A stretch of DNA of 64,000 bases from contig NC_083711.1 in the NCBI RefSeq assembly GCF_033118175.1, positions 45,394,001 through 45,458,000 of the forward strand, read 5' to 3'. Position 1 is the first letter of the stretch. Each line of letters starts with the position of its first letter. The notes beneath the pieces were generated by a model that saw only the letters and a list, made by a program, of their open reading frames with translations, was not told the origin of the DNA and searched no databases. Made by a program: the position numbers and the translations under genes. Shown one piece after another: positions 1 to 12,319 of this stretch. Origin of the DNA: Dama dama (lineage: Eukaryota > Chordata > Mammalia > Artiodactyla > Cervidae).

Positions 1-552
1 ATTGCTGTATGCACATTTTCTTAAAGAAATGTTTTTCCTGTCAGTGTAAATTTTACTATTTTTAAAAATATGTTTCTAGAACACTTTTTTATATCACTAT
101 TATATTTAATAGTGGCAGCTTATCTTTGTTCATCAATACAGGCCTGAATTTCCATGAAAATGCACATTTCCATTTAAATGAAGTGAGGAGCTCTGTTGCA
201 TAGGAGACTATCAAGATCATCTATCTCCTTTGACTTTCAGCATCATAAAATGAAATACTGTGGGCAGAGGACTGTAAAACAGAAATTCCCAAGTTAAAAG
301 CGCCAAGTCAGATTAGGGTAGAATCATTATTTTACACATATCTTGAGAGATAATGAGAAAACTAGTAATCAAAATTTTAATCATGAGCTGAAAAAGGTCA
401 TTGAAAGGCTATTCCTTTTTCAGGGCAGTACTGAACCTAAACCATTCTATGAAACACTTGCAGAGTATCTATAATTTTGAAACATTATTTCACTGAAAAA
501 AATCATTCTTGTGTCTCTAAGTCCATAGGGCACCCTTCTTATATTAGACTTT
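1..552. other. AT-rich intronic sequence, nothing recognised
   Basis: No coding potential, RNA gene or confidently recognisable repeat is visible. Stop codons are dense in all frames. It is presumed to be EPHA6 intron because of the exon further along. Confidence 0.5.
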
Positions 553-640
553 CCCTCTTTCCCTAGTCTCAATGGAAATGCACAATCTCTCCCTTACCCT
601 CTTTCCCTAGTCTCAGTGGAAATGCATAATCTCTCCCTGT
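553..640 (+). repeat. Two-copy 44-bp tandem duplication
   Basis: A unit beginning CCCTCTTTCCCTAGTCTCA is present at 553-596 and again at 597-640. The copies differ at about four positions. It is a minimal two-copy minisatellite in otherwise unremarkable intron. Confidence 0.85.
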
Positions 641-1414
641 CATTCATATTCTATCCCTTTATCTATACAAAACTCATTACTGCCTCCACTATCAGCTTTC
701 TCTTCTCCTGGCTTACTGTCACCATATTTTTTCTTTTCCTTGAAAAGTCAGGAAGTTTTAACTGTTGGTTTCTCAGCAATCATCTACAGGTAAAAGAAAG
801 CAAAAGGACAAAAAAAAGGATATAAAAAGTGAGTGTCAGATCAGGGAGTTTTTTCATCCTAATATATTGTCATTGCTATCTGAGCTCATAGTCACACATG
901 ATAATATGCAAGTCACACTGCTTACTGTATATGCCTTTCTTAATTCCTCTGGCATCCCCTAGACAGTCGCCTCACTAACCAAAAATCTATTATTTTTAGA
1001 TTAAAAATCTAAATTTTAAATTCTCTTATCCCCTTTTCTGTTTTTGTTCCTCTTCTACAGCCATAGTACATCTTTTATAATGAGAAATGTAGGCAGTATG
1101 CCAGCTTTGGTTTCACAATTCGCCTTTTGCAAAAAGGAAGTTGAATTTATGGTTCATTTCCTCTATTTTTAGATGAGATGATCTTATCTGATACAGATTT
1201 TCTCCTTTTCTTTCAACTTAAAGAATTTGTGAGAGAGGTCGGATTCATTTTCCTTTTTATTCTTGGAAGCTCCTTTGCCCAACCAGTAGACTGAAAGTAG
1301 GATCAACAACAGATTCTGGCAAGACTTTTGTGCCTTTTACTCAATAATTTCATAGTTTTCTAAATCAAATAATGAAATGAAAGATGGGCTTTACACTGTG
1401 GACAAAAAATTAAA
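641..1414. other. Intronic sequence, nothing recognised
   Basis: AT-rich and non-coding. Short open frames here (616-825, 765-962) show no family resemblance and are chance openings. Confidence 0.45.
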
Positions 1415-1850
1415 TCAGTCAATCTAAGAAATAAATGGAAAATTTTATCTGAGCCAAATTTGAGGATTATAACCTGGGACAAGCATCTCAGAAAGCGCTG
1501 AAAATTATTCTACCTGTTAAAAGTCAAGGCACAGTTTTCTAGTTTTTTGAGGGCTGTACATCAAATTACATATTATTGACATTTTGTATAATCCAGATCT
1601 AAGCGACATCATGGTGGGTCACGTGACTTCTTACAAGCTGAAGCAGAAATGTTGTCTTTTAAAGAGCTGTCTTGTTTGTGCCTAGGAGAATGTCACTGTT
1701 AGTGGTTGAGCAGGTATTTCGGCCCATGGCGGGCTGGGTTGGGTGGGGTGGTGTCTGGTTGATAATGCAAAAACATAATACACAGTGGTGGGAGAGAGGA
1801 GGTCAAAAAGGGCAGAAAAGAATTTCTGTTTAAAGTTTTCTTGTTTTGGC
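1415..1850 (-). repeat. Probable old LTR remnant with a G-quadruplex motif
   Basis: This block is richer in G+C than its surroundings and reads like a degraded mammalian ERV-type LTR on the minus strand. Features include 'tgagccaaatttgagg', a CACGTG E-box near 1621 and a G-run block near 1731. The family was not identified. The LTR call rests on resemblance remembered from this repeat class, not on an alignment. Confidence 0.4.
1731..1748 (+). promoter_or_regulatory. Canonical G-quadruplex motif
   Basis: GGGCTGGGTTGGGTGGGG has four G-runs of at least three with loops of 2, 2 and 1 bases, so it meets the usual G4 pattern. It is on the predicted EPHA6 sense strand. A functional role is not shown. 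Confidence 0.7.
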
Positions 1851-1924
1851 ATAATATATGGATTTTATTCTACAACCCATCCTCCCTAAACAGTATGATA
1901 TGAATAAAAAAGACAGACTGATGG

Positions 1925-2095
1925 CAGGCAGATACAGGCTTAAATCTCAGCTTGCTGCTAATTCATTCAGTGACCTTCCGCAGTTTACTGATCCTCAGAA
2001 ATTTGCTCTCTTCGTCTACAAAATAGATGCATAATAGTAATAGCTACCATGCAGAATTAATGTAAGGATTAGAGATAACACATATGGAGGATCTG
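1925..2095 (+). repeat. MIR SINE fragment
   Basis: The sequence has the diagnostic order of a MIR: 'gacttaaatctcagc'-like head, 'gtgacctt', 'cctcag', 'tctacaaaatagat' and a tail with 'gtaaggattagag'. It is an old tRNA-derived mammalian SINE, here diverged. Confidence 0.6.
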
Positions 2096-2752
2096 TCATA
2101 CTACAGATATTCAATAAAAGAGTGGCAACATGAATATTAAGTAAAAAAAGATATAGTTTTTATATTCAATTGGTAAGGATAAGAAGAATGACACTCTGTG
2201 CCCAACTCTCTAAATATTTTATGATGTAAATATCTGCTCATGAAAAATTCAGAATCCAATGCCTTAGGTACCTGGAATGATAGCCATGATATTTGGAGTT
2301 TGTTTAAAATTAGTCATTAAAAATAAACTTTCATTTTTGTTAGTACAGTAAGAACTTTGCCCAAATCAACAAATGATTTTCTTTTTTCTTTTTAAAGAAC
2401 TCAAAATTTAATTTTTCCTACATCTTGTGAGACTATAATTATATATATATATATATATGTTTATTTTTTATTTAAAATTAATAAGCCATAAGATGACATG
2501 AGTTTAACAAAAGAAATTTATTTTAATATTGTAATGTAAAATCATTGTAAATTAGTCATTAATTTATTCTTCACATATCTAAGAGCTTAGGTTGATTACC
2601 AATGTTAATCAACTTCAAGGTAATTTTATTTTGCTTATATTTCAATACGAGATCTTATTTTGGGGGCCATTTAGTGTACATGTGCTGTTCTACATACATC
2701 AGTACAATTCCTCATCTTACAACTTGCCTCATCATAGGAGTTGTTTGAGAAA
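2096..2752. other. AT-rich intronic sequence with short (AT)n
   Basis: Nothing gene-like is seen. A short (AT)n run lies at about 2440-2458. Confidence 0.5.
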
Positions 2753-3163
2753 TTTGTTGTTGTTCAGTCGCTCAGTCGTGTCCGACTCTTTGTGACCCCG
2801 TGAACTGCAGCACGCCAGGCTTCCCTGTCCTTCACTATCACCTGGACTTTGCTCAAACTCATGTCCATTGAGTCGATGATGCCATCCAACCATCTCATCC
2901 TCTGTCGCCCCCCTTCTCCTCCTGACTTCAGTCTTTCCCAGAGTCGGGGTCTTTTCCAATGAGTTGGCTCTTTGCATCAGGTGGCCAAAGTATTGGAGCT
3001 TCATTTTCAGAATCTGTCCTTCCAGTGAATATTCAGGGTTTATTTCCTTTAGGATTGACTGATTTAATCTCTGTGCAGTCCACAAGACTCTCAGGATTCT
3101 TCTCCAGCACCACAGTTCAAAAGCATCAGTTCTTCATTGCTCAGCCTTCTTTTATGACTTAGA
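2753..3163 (-). repeat. BovB (RTE) LINE 3' end, antisense
   Basis: On the plus strand the sequence starts with TTGTTGTTCAGTCGCTCAGTCG and runs through the standard BovB 3' segment. The minus strand encodes the degraded C-terminus of the BovB reverse-transcriptase polyprotein, with 'RLNQSILKEINPEYSLEGQ', 'LQYFGHLMQRA' and 'GHKESDTTERLNNN'. The copy is heavily 5' truncated at about 410 bp and has lost its frame in the middle. BovB is ruminant-enriched and was acquired by horizontal transfer. Confidence 0.92.
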
Positions 3164-5600
3164 AAGTATATAACGATTAAGAAAAAGAAAATATTTTTTT
3201 TTGCTTTTATTGGGCAACTAGTAAAAATAAACATAAAATGCATTTCTAATTCATGATTGTTATGAGAAGCAAATGAGATAAAATAAATTCTAATTGACCA
3301 TCCACCCTTTATCAGAACACTGCCAATGAAAGTCTTCACTACCTTACCGAGAAGACTTTTCCCTTAGGAGCAGTTCCAATAAATCGAGAATCTTTGTGAG
3401 CATGCTTCCTTATAGCCCTGTATGTAATCTTATAACACTACCCACTGGTACTTGTTCTGCAAAATTGAACTTATACACAGTAAACCTAAGCCTTCTTCTA
3501 TTGTACTACATGACCCTTCAAAGATTTGAAGACAACATATGTGAACCTCATAAATCATCCTTTTCCTGCCTAAATTGTCTAAACCTTTCAACCATTTCTG
3601 TCTGACATGACTTCTGGATACTTCATCATTCTGATAACCTTTGTCAGGAAAGCTAGAGTTTTTCTCTAAATCTTTTCAGAATTGAGCCTAATATTACAAA
3701 TATTTTCTAATCAGCACAGAGACCAGGGCTAGTACCTTTCCTGCTGGGCCTCAATTAATGCATCCTGGGTTTGCATTTGCTTTTTGAACATCTGCCAGAC
3801 ACTGTTGGCACTGGAACAGTTTACCACCAGCTTATCCCCAGTGGTCTTTCTCAAATGAGTTGCTTTTAAGCCAGGCCTGTTTCTGTACTTATCCAATTGA
3901 CTTTATGATGCTGAGTGCAAGCCTGTATTTTATTTATATGCCCACACTATATATCTATATAAACCATATATGTTATCTATCCAGACCTGTGTATGTTTTC
4001 TCATAGTCCCACTTTATAAATATTCCTATTAAATTTCTTTATATTTGTAGAGGTGAATTTTCTTAAATTCTCCAGGCCCTTCTTCATCTCAGTTAGATGA
4101 GCCAATGGACTTATCCTTTCCAATGTTATTATCCCCACGTTGTTGTGCCTTAAAATTTTAGCTGTGTGAGCTCAGAGCTCCCTATGCAGCAATGACTTAG
4201 TACACTTTCTAATTTTTTCTTTATTGGGATAGATAATTGTGTTTGTATTGTTGGAATTCTGTGTCGTATAGGTACTGATCCCTCATTCTTTATAAAATCT
4301 CCGATCATGAATTTGTACCCAATGCGTGGACATTTTTTAAGCTGCCACTCTGAAGTTTAACATCTACAATCATGGACAAGACTTTTCCCTAGGCTATTAT
4401 GTATCTTAAAATTAAAATGATCAGTTTTTCCCAAATTCACACTTCAGAGGGCTTTATTCAGAACTAAATCGAAGTAACAGTTACTGATGATTTTTGAAAG
4501 ATGGAAACAGCAGCAAGGCAGGTATTTATGATCTTTACAGCTCCTCATTTATCACTTTCATGGTGAAATAAATAAACTCACAGGATGGGAAAGTGTGCTT
4601 TGTAAGGATTGTTTAGAACTTGAAGCACATGGGCTTTCCAGGTGGTCTAATGCAGTTCTTTGTTTAAATGGAAACCTTTGATATTTTGTTCCTGCCGGAA
4701 TCTATCATGTTTAACTCCCTTCCTTCATCCTATCAAGAAAGGTAGTCTCTCTTGGTAATAATAATAAGCAGGAGTTATTAAAGTTTATAAGCTTGAGATA
4801 AGCTTTACTTGTATTATCATCTTTCAGTCCTCCTAATGCTAACTATCGCAAGATTGATAAAAGTCCACTTTACAGACAAGGAAATTAAGACAGATTAAAT
4901 TATTTGGTCAAAATTAACACCAGAGTATTCTGGTTTCAGCACCTATATTCTTATTAACCACTACTTTAAGTAACTTTTTATGAATCTATAGTTCCTTCAG
5001 AAGGTATCTTCTTGCAACACTTGAACAATTGCTATTTCTTAAACTATCCTGCATTACCACAGTTTCCACCTATCTTAGGTGAATTTGGCTGTTTCTTGCT
5101 TGTATTTCTGCCATCTGTTGATCTTTTATCAGCAGTCCCTTCCCAGCTTCCTGATGTGAACACTGCATCGTAGCTGCTGGTAAATTTTCGTGATCTGTAG
5201 GGGTAGAGTGGGTTGTCACTAATACCACTACCTAGCTCTTTGTGCATTAATCTACCAAAAAACCAAGTGCCTTAGCAGGGCCAGCATTGGTGTAGATATT
5301 AACTATTGTCATGTAGTCCTTCTTTAAGGTGTGATCACAGATTTCCCTCATTTAAAGCATGATTCACATTTGTTACGTGCCCCGTCAATCTTTCAGCAGA
5401 CCCTATCAGCTCTGCCTTTAAAATGTATCACAGATTTCAGCCATCTTTTAACACTTCACAGCTCTAACCCTTGCCCATCCCACCAACATCTCTCCTGGCC
5501 CCTTTCTCCCGCCTTAGCCCTACTGTAGTGGGTTTTCTACCCACAGCTCCTGAAGAGCCCTTGGGCTGATAACCAGCCCTGTCAGTCTGCTCAAAACCCT
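3164..5600. other. Intronic sequence, no gene recognised
   Basis: About 2.4 kb without coding evidence. A weak MIR/L2-like patch lies near 4790-4920 ('tttacagacaaggaaattaagacag'). Small open frames at 3396-3605 and 5044-5247 have no family features. Confidence 0.45.
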
Positions 5601-5604
5601 GTAA

Positions 5605-5875
5605 TCATTTTTCTTTGGGGCTGGGGAGCTCCTCTCATTCTTTGTTGCTGCACGCAGGCTTTCTCTAGTTGTGACGAGTAGGGGCTGCTCTGCTCTTTTT
5701 GTGGTGTGCAAACTCTAGGCATGGGCTTCAGTACTTAGGGTACATGGGTTCAGTAGTCGTGGTTCAGTGGCTTAGTTGCCCTGAGGCATGTGGGATCTTC
5801 TAAGACCAGGGATTGAACCCGTGTCCCCTACATTGGCAGATGGATTCTTAACCATGGTACCACCAGGGAAGTCCC
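5605..5875 (-). repeat. CHR-type tRNA-Glu SINE, antisense
   Basis: The plus strand shows the signature 'ttgctgcacgcaggctttctctagttg', a run of G-rich spacer units, and then the tRNA-related end 'aaccatggtaccaccagggaagtccc'. Reading the minus strand gives the tRNA-like head with A and B boxes. This SINE class is shared by whales, hippos and ruminants. Confidence 0.8.
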
Positions 5876-6124
5876 TTCGAATCACTTCCCGGCTCAGGGT
5901 GAAACTGTCTTCAACTTCATCTCCCACAAAATCTCCCTTGTTTACTGCTCGTTAGAACTAGTGGCTTCCTTCCTCTTTGTCAAACATGTCACATGGACTC
6001 CCAGCTCAGCCCCTTTGTACTTGGTGACCCATTGAGTAACACTTGGACTCCTTTATCATTCCCTCACTTCCTTCAACCCCAGGGCATTATTACTTTATCA
6101 GAGAAGACTCTGGAGGACATTTTG

Positions 6125-7165
6125 TCTTGTTTTTGTTTGTTTGTGTTTTTAGTTGAAGAATATTCCTAGTTGATCTATAGTGTTGTGTTAATTACTGCTG
6201 TATAGCAAAGTGACTGGGCTTTATATTTATATACATTCTTTTCTTGTATTCCTTTCCATTATAGTTTACTCCAGAGGAGGTTGAATGCGGTTCCCTGGGC
6301 TCTACAGTAGGAGCTTGTTGTTTATCTATTGTATGTACTAATCCCAAACTCTGAATCCATCCCTCTCCCACCGCTCTTCCCATTGACAACCACCAGTCTA
6401 ATCTCTCTTCTTGATTCTGTTTCTGTTTAATTTGTGTCATATTTTAGATTTCACATATAAGTGATATATGGTATTTGTCTTTCTCTTTCTGACTTACTTC
6501 AATTACCTCACTTAACCAATCACTAATTGCATCCATGTTGCTGGGCATGGCATTTCATTCTTTTTATGTCTGAGTAGTATTCCATTGTATATGTGTACTA
6601 CATCTTTCTTATCCATTCAGTTATCAATGGACATTTCGGTAGTTTCCATGTCTTAACTATTTCTAATAGTGCTTCTGAAGTGCATGTATCTTTTTGAATT
6701 ATAGTTTGCCTGGATATATGCCCAGGAGTGGGATTGCTTAATCATATGATAATTCTGTTTTTAGTTTTCTGAGAAGTATCTGTACTATTTTCCATAGTGG
6801 CTACACCAACTTACATTCCCTCCAACAGTGTAGAAGAGTTCCCTTTTCTCCAGTTCTCTCCAGCTTTTGTTATTTGTAGGCTTTTTTTAATGATGGCCAT
6901 TCTGACCCACCTGAGATGGTCCCTCACTGTAGTTTTGATTTGTGTTTCTCTCATAATTAGCTATGGTGGGCATCTTTTCATGTGTTTATTAGCCATCTGT
7001 ACTTGTTCTTTGGAGAAATGTCTCTTTAGGTCTTCTGCCCATTTTTTAATTGGGCTGTTTTGGTTTTCTTGTGGTTGAGTTATATGAGCTGTTTGTATAT
7101 TTGGGAACTTAAGCCCTTGTCAGTTGCATCATTTGCAAATATTTTCTCCCATTCTGTAGCTTTTC

Positions 7166-7205
<40 letters not shown>

Positions 7206-8500
7206 CGCACGTGCGTCTGCATTTACGGTTTCCTTTGCTGTGTAAAACTTGTAAATTAGGTCCCATTTGTTTATTTTTGCTTTTATTTCTATTGCCTTGG
7301 GGTGGGAGGAGCTGACCTAAGAAAGCGTTGGTATGATTTATGTCAGAGAATGTTTTGCCTATGTTCTCTTCTAGGAGTTTTTATGGTGTCATGTCTTATG
7401 TTTAAAGCTTCAAGCCATTTTAAGTTTATTTTTGTATATGGTAAGAGGGTGTGTTCAAACTTCGTTGATTTTCAGGCAGCTGTCCAGCTTCCCCAACACC
7501 ACTTTGTTGAAGAGACTGTCTTTTTACTGGTTTATATTCTTGCCTCTTTTGTCAAAGATGAATTGGGCCATAGATGTGTGGGTTTATTTCTTGACTCTCT
7601 ATTTGTTTCATTGATCTGTATGTGTGTCTGTGTCAGTATGATGCTGTTTTGATTATTATAATTTTGTGGTTTCGATTATTATTGCTTTGTAGTATTTTCA
7701 GAAGTCTGGAATGGTTATACCTCCTGCTTTGTTCTTTTTCTTCAGTATGGCTTCAGCATTTCTGGGTCTTTTATGGTTCCATATGAATGTTAGGATAATT
7801 GTTCTAGTTTTGTGAAAAAGGCCATCCATAATTTGATAGGTATCACACTAAATCTGTAGCTTGCTTTGGGTAGTGTGGCCATTTTACCAATATTAATTCT
7901 TCCAATCCAACAGCATGGGATTCTATTTCTTTGAATCATCTTCAGTTTCCTTTATAAATGTTTCATAGTTCTCAGTGTATAAGTCTTTCACTTCCTTGGT
8001 GCAGTTTATTCCTAAGTATTTTATTTTTTTGGATTGTGATTTTAAATGATACTTTTTAAACCTTCCTTTTCTGTTATTTCATTGTTGATATAAAGAAACA
8101 CAATCAATTTCTATATGTAAATCTTGTATCCTGCTACTTTGCTGAATTCATTTATCAGTTCTAGTAGTTTTTGTGTGGAGTCATTGAGATTTTCTGTATG
8201 TACTATCATATCATCTTCATATAATGAGAGTTTTACCTCTTCCCTTCTAATTTGGATAGCTTTTATTTCTTATCCAATTGTTGTGGCTAGGACGTCCAAT
8301 GCTATGTTGAATAGAAGAGGTGAGAGTGGGCATCCTTGTCTTGTTCCAAATTTTATTGGAAAGGCTTTGAACTTTTCACCACTGAGTATTATATTGCTTG
8401 TGGGTTTGTCTTAAATAACTTTTGTTATTTCAAGGTATGTTCCCACTATACCCACTTTGATAAGTTTTTATCATAAATGGGTGTTGAACTTCGAAGGACA
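6125..8500 (-). repeat. Old 5'-truncated L1 LINE, antisense
   Basis: A 2.4-kb block parallels the 3' half of the L1 at 24342-31775 in the same orientation, with much higher divergence. Landmarks in order are 'attactgctgtatagcaaagtg', 'gtagtattccattgtatatg', 'gtagaagagttcccttttctcc', 'tggagaaatgtctctttagg' and 'gcatccttgtcttgttccaa'. On the minus strand it is the C-terminal half of ORF2 with multiple stops and frameshifts. A microsatellite has expanded inside it at 7168-7216. Confidence 0.88.
7168..7216 (+). repeat. (TG)n-(CG)n microsatellite, alternating purine-pyrimidine
   Basis: Fifteen TG units are followed by about five CG units and then CACGTGCGT. The purine-pyrimidine alternation is unbroken for 49 bases, the classic pattern of a Z-DNA-forming tract. 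It sits inside the old L1 fragment. Confidence 0.9.
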
Positions 8501-10674
8501 TTTTTAAAGTAGCAGCTTTCTTCACATACTCCCCTTTGCCGTTACTCGCCTTTTGTTTGCAGCATTTATTACCAACTGATGTATATTTGTTCTGTTCATT
8601 TTTTCCCCACTATCTGTCTTCCTCTTTGTCTTTCTCACTCATTTCTATGACCTCATCCATTTAAACAATACTTGGCATGTGGAAGGGGCTGCATACACTT
8701 TAATGAATGGATATGGAATTTATAAAATGTAAAAATGATGAAATTATTTATTCATACATTAGATTAATTTTATCATCAAATGTTATGGTCTAGTGTAGGA
8801 CTGGGGTGAAGGGGCCAAGATAGTAATCAACCTTATACAAGCCCAGGGTTGAATGTTGTGATGGTGACGTGATAAGGGTGCATCAACCTCTCAGAGAAAA
8901 CAGACAGATAAAAATGAGGAATCAAAGAAGATTGACTCAAGAGATGACTTCATCCTGAAGAGCCTGGAGAGCAACTAAAGCGTGTTGGAAAAATTACACA
9001 GACTTGCAATTAAAATGATTATTCTCATGTCTTGTAGAGGGAGGGTTTCAGTAAACTGTGATTGGCAGCAGAGAAACCAGTAAGAAGGCAGGGATATTCA
9101 TTAAGACACTCAGGAGAAAAAATTCAGGTTCTAATCAAAATGACTAAGATACAGGATACAGGAATATTTAAGAGAAAATTTGGCCTGTTGAGATCAATAT
9201 GGAAGAATCCAGTAGTAGTCTAGCCAAGAATGAAAGTGGGCTATTTTTGTTGTTCTTTTGTCTCTTGTTTGTGAATGCCATCTGAATCTGCAGTTTTAGA
9301 GAGTGTTCTGGGTATTTACATTGTATTTAGATGTTATTTGACTTCTACAGAAAGAGGAATGCTCTTGACATACTAAGTAACATTTTTTATACCATTAACT
9401 ATACTTCCTATGAACACAAGAAATGACCTGAGACATAAAGAGATTATTTGCAGTGTAGAACCCTGCAGAATGGGAAGCAAATCCACAAAATGCAGTGCCC
9501 GCTTTCTAACTGTGCATGACCAGGAGAGTGAAAGGAAAGTGAAAAACAAATTCTTTTCAGGAGTAGGTCACAACATCTTGCCTCATAAAGTTGTGAGTAA
9601 AGATAAAAAAGCTTTACTCAGCTCCTTGTTGGGCAGTGGGTCCAATTATTGCAGAAGCCAATACCTGGCTAAGAGAACAAATGAAGTTTCTGTCCAAACA
9701 TATTAAGACTCTTCAATAAAAGAGGCCTATAGTCTATATTAACATTAATATTTATTTTGTTTGGCAACCAGGACATCATTCTGTTTGTTATAAAATTATA
9801 AAGTAAAACTGAAGTGATTGTCATCTTTAAAAAGGGGGAGTTACATTTTTAAAAAGTAAATTTGAAGAAAACAAATGTGACTTGTTATCTTATACTTGAT
9901 GTGTTAGCCTGTTAAAATGCCTTTGTTGATTGATGGAACAAATGTTCATAGTGCTGGAGAACAGTGACACCTTTTATTTTTACTCCATTCTGTTTAACAC
10001 TAAAGCAATAATCAAAATTTTCAATTTCAAAACCAAAGTGGCTTGCATATATCTAGCTTTTTTAAAAATAGCAAGGCTTATAATGAAAAGCACAAGCATT
10101 GCATTCTTCCTCTAGACTCTCCATTTCAACTCCAAGCCCTGTTCATGTGAGGCAGTACTTACCAACTCATCCTGTTTTTGTAATTCTCATGATTACTTCC
10201 ATATCCATTTTTACTTTAGACATTGTCTATTGACTTCCTCTTATCATAGATAAAGATTCAGCTTCCTTAGACACCCACCTCTCCTCTCAATATAGTTGTT
10301 AATCTTTGGAAGTGGTATTTTATAACTTTAAATGTTATATTTAAGTCTGTATATTATTCCAACAAATATACATGCTATTTTTTATACTTATGGTAGTTTC
10401 TTACCTATAATCAAAACAAAAATGTAACAGCAACTTATTTTCAAAGTACTATGCGGTGTCTGTAAAATGTTTGGGCCCTATTTGCTTAGATTTCTAACAC
10501 AGGAGCTCTTGGTACTCAGATGTCATTTTTTGCAAAGCTGAAAATTATTAAAGGAGCCAGGTCTAACCTGACTGCTGCATTGTGTGAGTCCTTTTTAATG
10601 ATGCCACCTTCTGAAGAGTAGGTTTGTTCTTGTAGGTCGCCTTGGTAATACTGCTGAGAATTCATAGCTGAGCC
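8501..10674. other. Intronic sequence, no gene recognised
   Basis: Non-coding by inspection. The 98-codon open frame at 9410-9706 has no recognisable domain, splice context or family resemblance. Confidence 0.45.
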
Positions 10675-10870
10675 CCTCCACAGCAGGTTTCAACAAACTA
10701 CAGCCCACAGGCCAGATTGCTTGTTTTATTGGGACACAGCCCTATACACGTGTTTACTGATTGTCTACAGCTGCCCTTGTGGTCCAACTGCAGAGTTAAG
10801 TCATTGCTATAGAGTCGGGATGTTCCACATGCCTAAAATATTTATTATTTGGCCCTTGGCAAAAAAAAAT
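10675..10870 (+). repeat. Old mammalian DNA-transposon-type repeat
   Basis: The order 'caacaaactacagcccacaggccagat', 'ttttattgggacacagccc', 'tgtttactgattgtctac' and 'aaatatttattatttggccctt' matches a widespread mammalian interspersed repeat that I believe is a non-autonomous hAT-type element. I cannot name the subfamily without a library search. Confidence 0.55.
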
Positions 10871-11084
10871 TTAAAAATTAAAAAAAGTAATAAATCCTGC
10901 TTCAGACTGTTCTAAGACTAGAGCGTCATCCAATGTATTCAGATTCTACTATTTGAGTCCCTGCATTCCTAATCCTGTTCTCCTACTTCCATTGGATTGA
11001 TACATGAAACTCATCCTTTATCCTGGTCATTTAATCCAGTTAGAGCCACTGTTTTCTCTATCACAGGATCTTCCTCTTTTTCTT

Positions 11085-12190
11085 TTTTAATTGGATAGAG
11101 TTGCTTTACACTGCTCTATCAGTTTCGGCTGTATAGCAAAGTGAATCAGTCATATATGTGTGTCTATGTCCCCTCTTTTCTGGGTTTCCTTCCCAGTTCG
11201 GTTACCGGAGACCACTGAGTCGAGTTTCCTGTGCTATAGAATATGTTCTCATTAGTTACCTACTTTATGCATTGTAATGTGTATATGTCAGTACCAATCT
11301 CCCAGTTCCTCCTAGTCCCCTTTCCCCTTGGTATCCATACATATGTTCCACATCGGTGTCTCTATTTCTGCTTTGCAAATAAGATCAACTATACCATTTT
11401 CTAGATTCCACATACATCTGTTAATATACAATATTTGTTTTCCTCTTTCTGACTGACTTCACTCTGTATGACAGTCTCTAGTTCCATCCACATCTCTGCG
11501 AAAGATACAGTTTGGTTCCTTTATATGGCTGAGTGATATCCATTATATATATGTATCATATCTTCTTTATCTATTCTTCTGTGGATGGATATTTAGGTTG
11601 CTTCCACATCCTGACTAGTAGTACTGCAATGAACATTGGGGTTTATTATCTTTTTGAATCATGATTTTATCTGGGTATATGCCTAGGAATGAAATTTCTG
11701 GGTCATACTAGAGTTCTGTTTTTAGTATTTTAAGGAACCTCCATACTGTTCTATATAGTATGTACCAGTTTACATTCCCACCAGCAGAGGAGGAGGGTTC
11801 CCTTTTCTCCACACCCTCTCCATCTTTCTTTACTTGTAGATATCTTGATGATGGCCATTGTGGCTGATGTGATGTAGTTTTATTTTACCTTTGCAGTTTT
11901 GATTTACCTTTCTCTAATAATTAGTGATGTTTAGCATCTTTTCATTTGCCTGTGTGCCATTGGTATGTCTTCTTTGGAGAAATGTCTTTTTAGGTCTTCT
12001 GCTGAATTTTTTATTTTTATATATATATTGAGCTAATTGTATATTTTAGAGATTAAAATATAGTCTCTAAAATCTCTAAGCAGTTGCTTAGTTGACATAT
12101 ATTTTCTCCCTTTCTGAGGGTTGTCTTTTTGTCTTGTTTATGGTTTCCTTTGCTGTGTAAGAGTTTTAACTTTAATTAGGAAGGATCTTC
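11085..12190 (-). repeat. Old L1 LINE 3' fragment, antisense
   Basis: The plus strand contains 'gttgctttacactgctctatcag', 'gcaatgaacattggggtt', 'agggttcccttttctccacacc', 'ttggagaaatgtcttttt' and 'gtttcctttgctgtgtaagag'. These are the antisense landmarks of L1 ORF2 C-terminus and 3' UTR. No long frame remains. Confidence 0.85.
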
Positions 12191-12319
12191 GTCTTTATTT
12201 GCCATCTTCATTTTGCTGGAACAAACCTTCTGTTTGCTTCCTAATTGAGAGTAGAAACTTTGCAGATGAGTTATATTTTCTTTTATATCTGAACATGTCT
12301 TTCCAATAAATGAAATAAA

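Noticed and set aside
541..640. CRISPR-like direct repeats
   Set aside because: Only two adjacent copies with no spacer between them, in a ruminant genome. It is a simple tandem duplication.
9410..9706. 98-codon open frame with mixed composition
   Set aside because: No domain, no splice context and no recognisable homologue. Consistent with chance.
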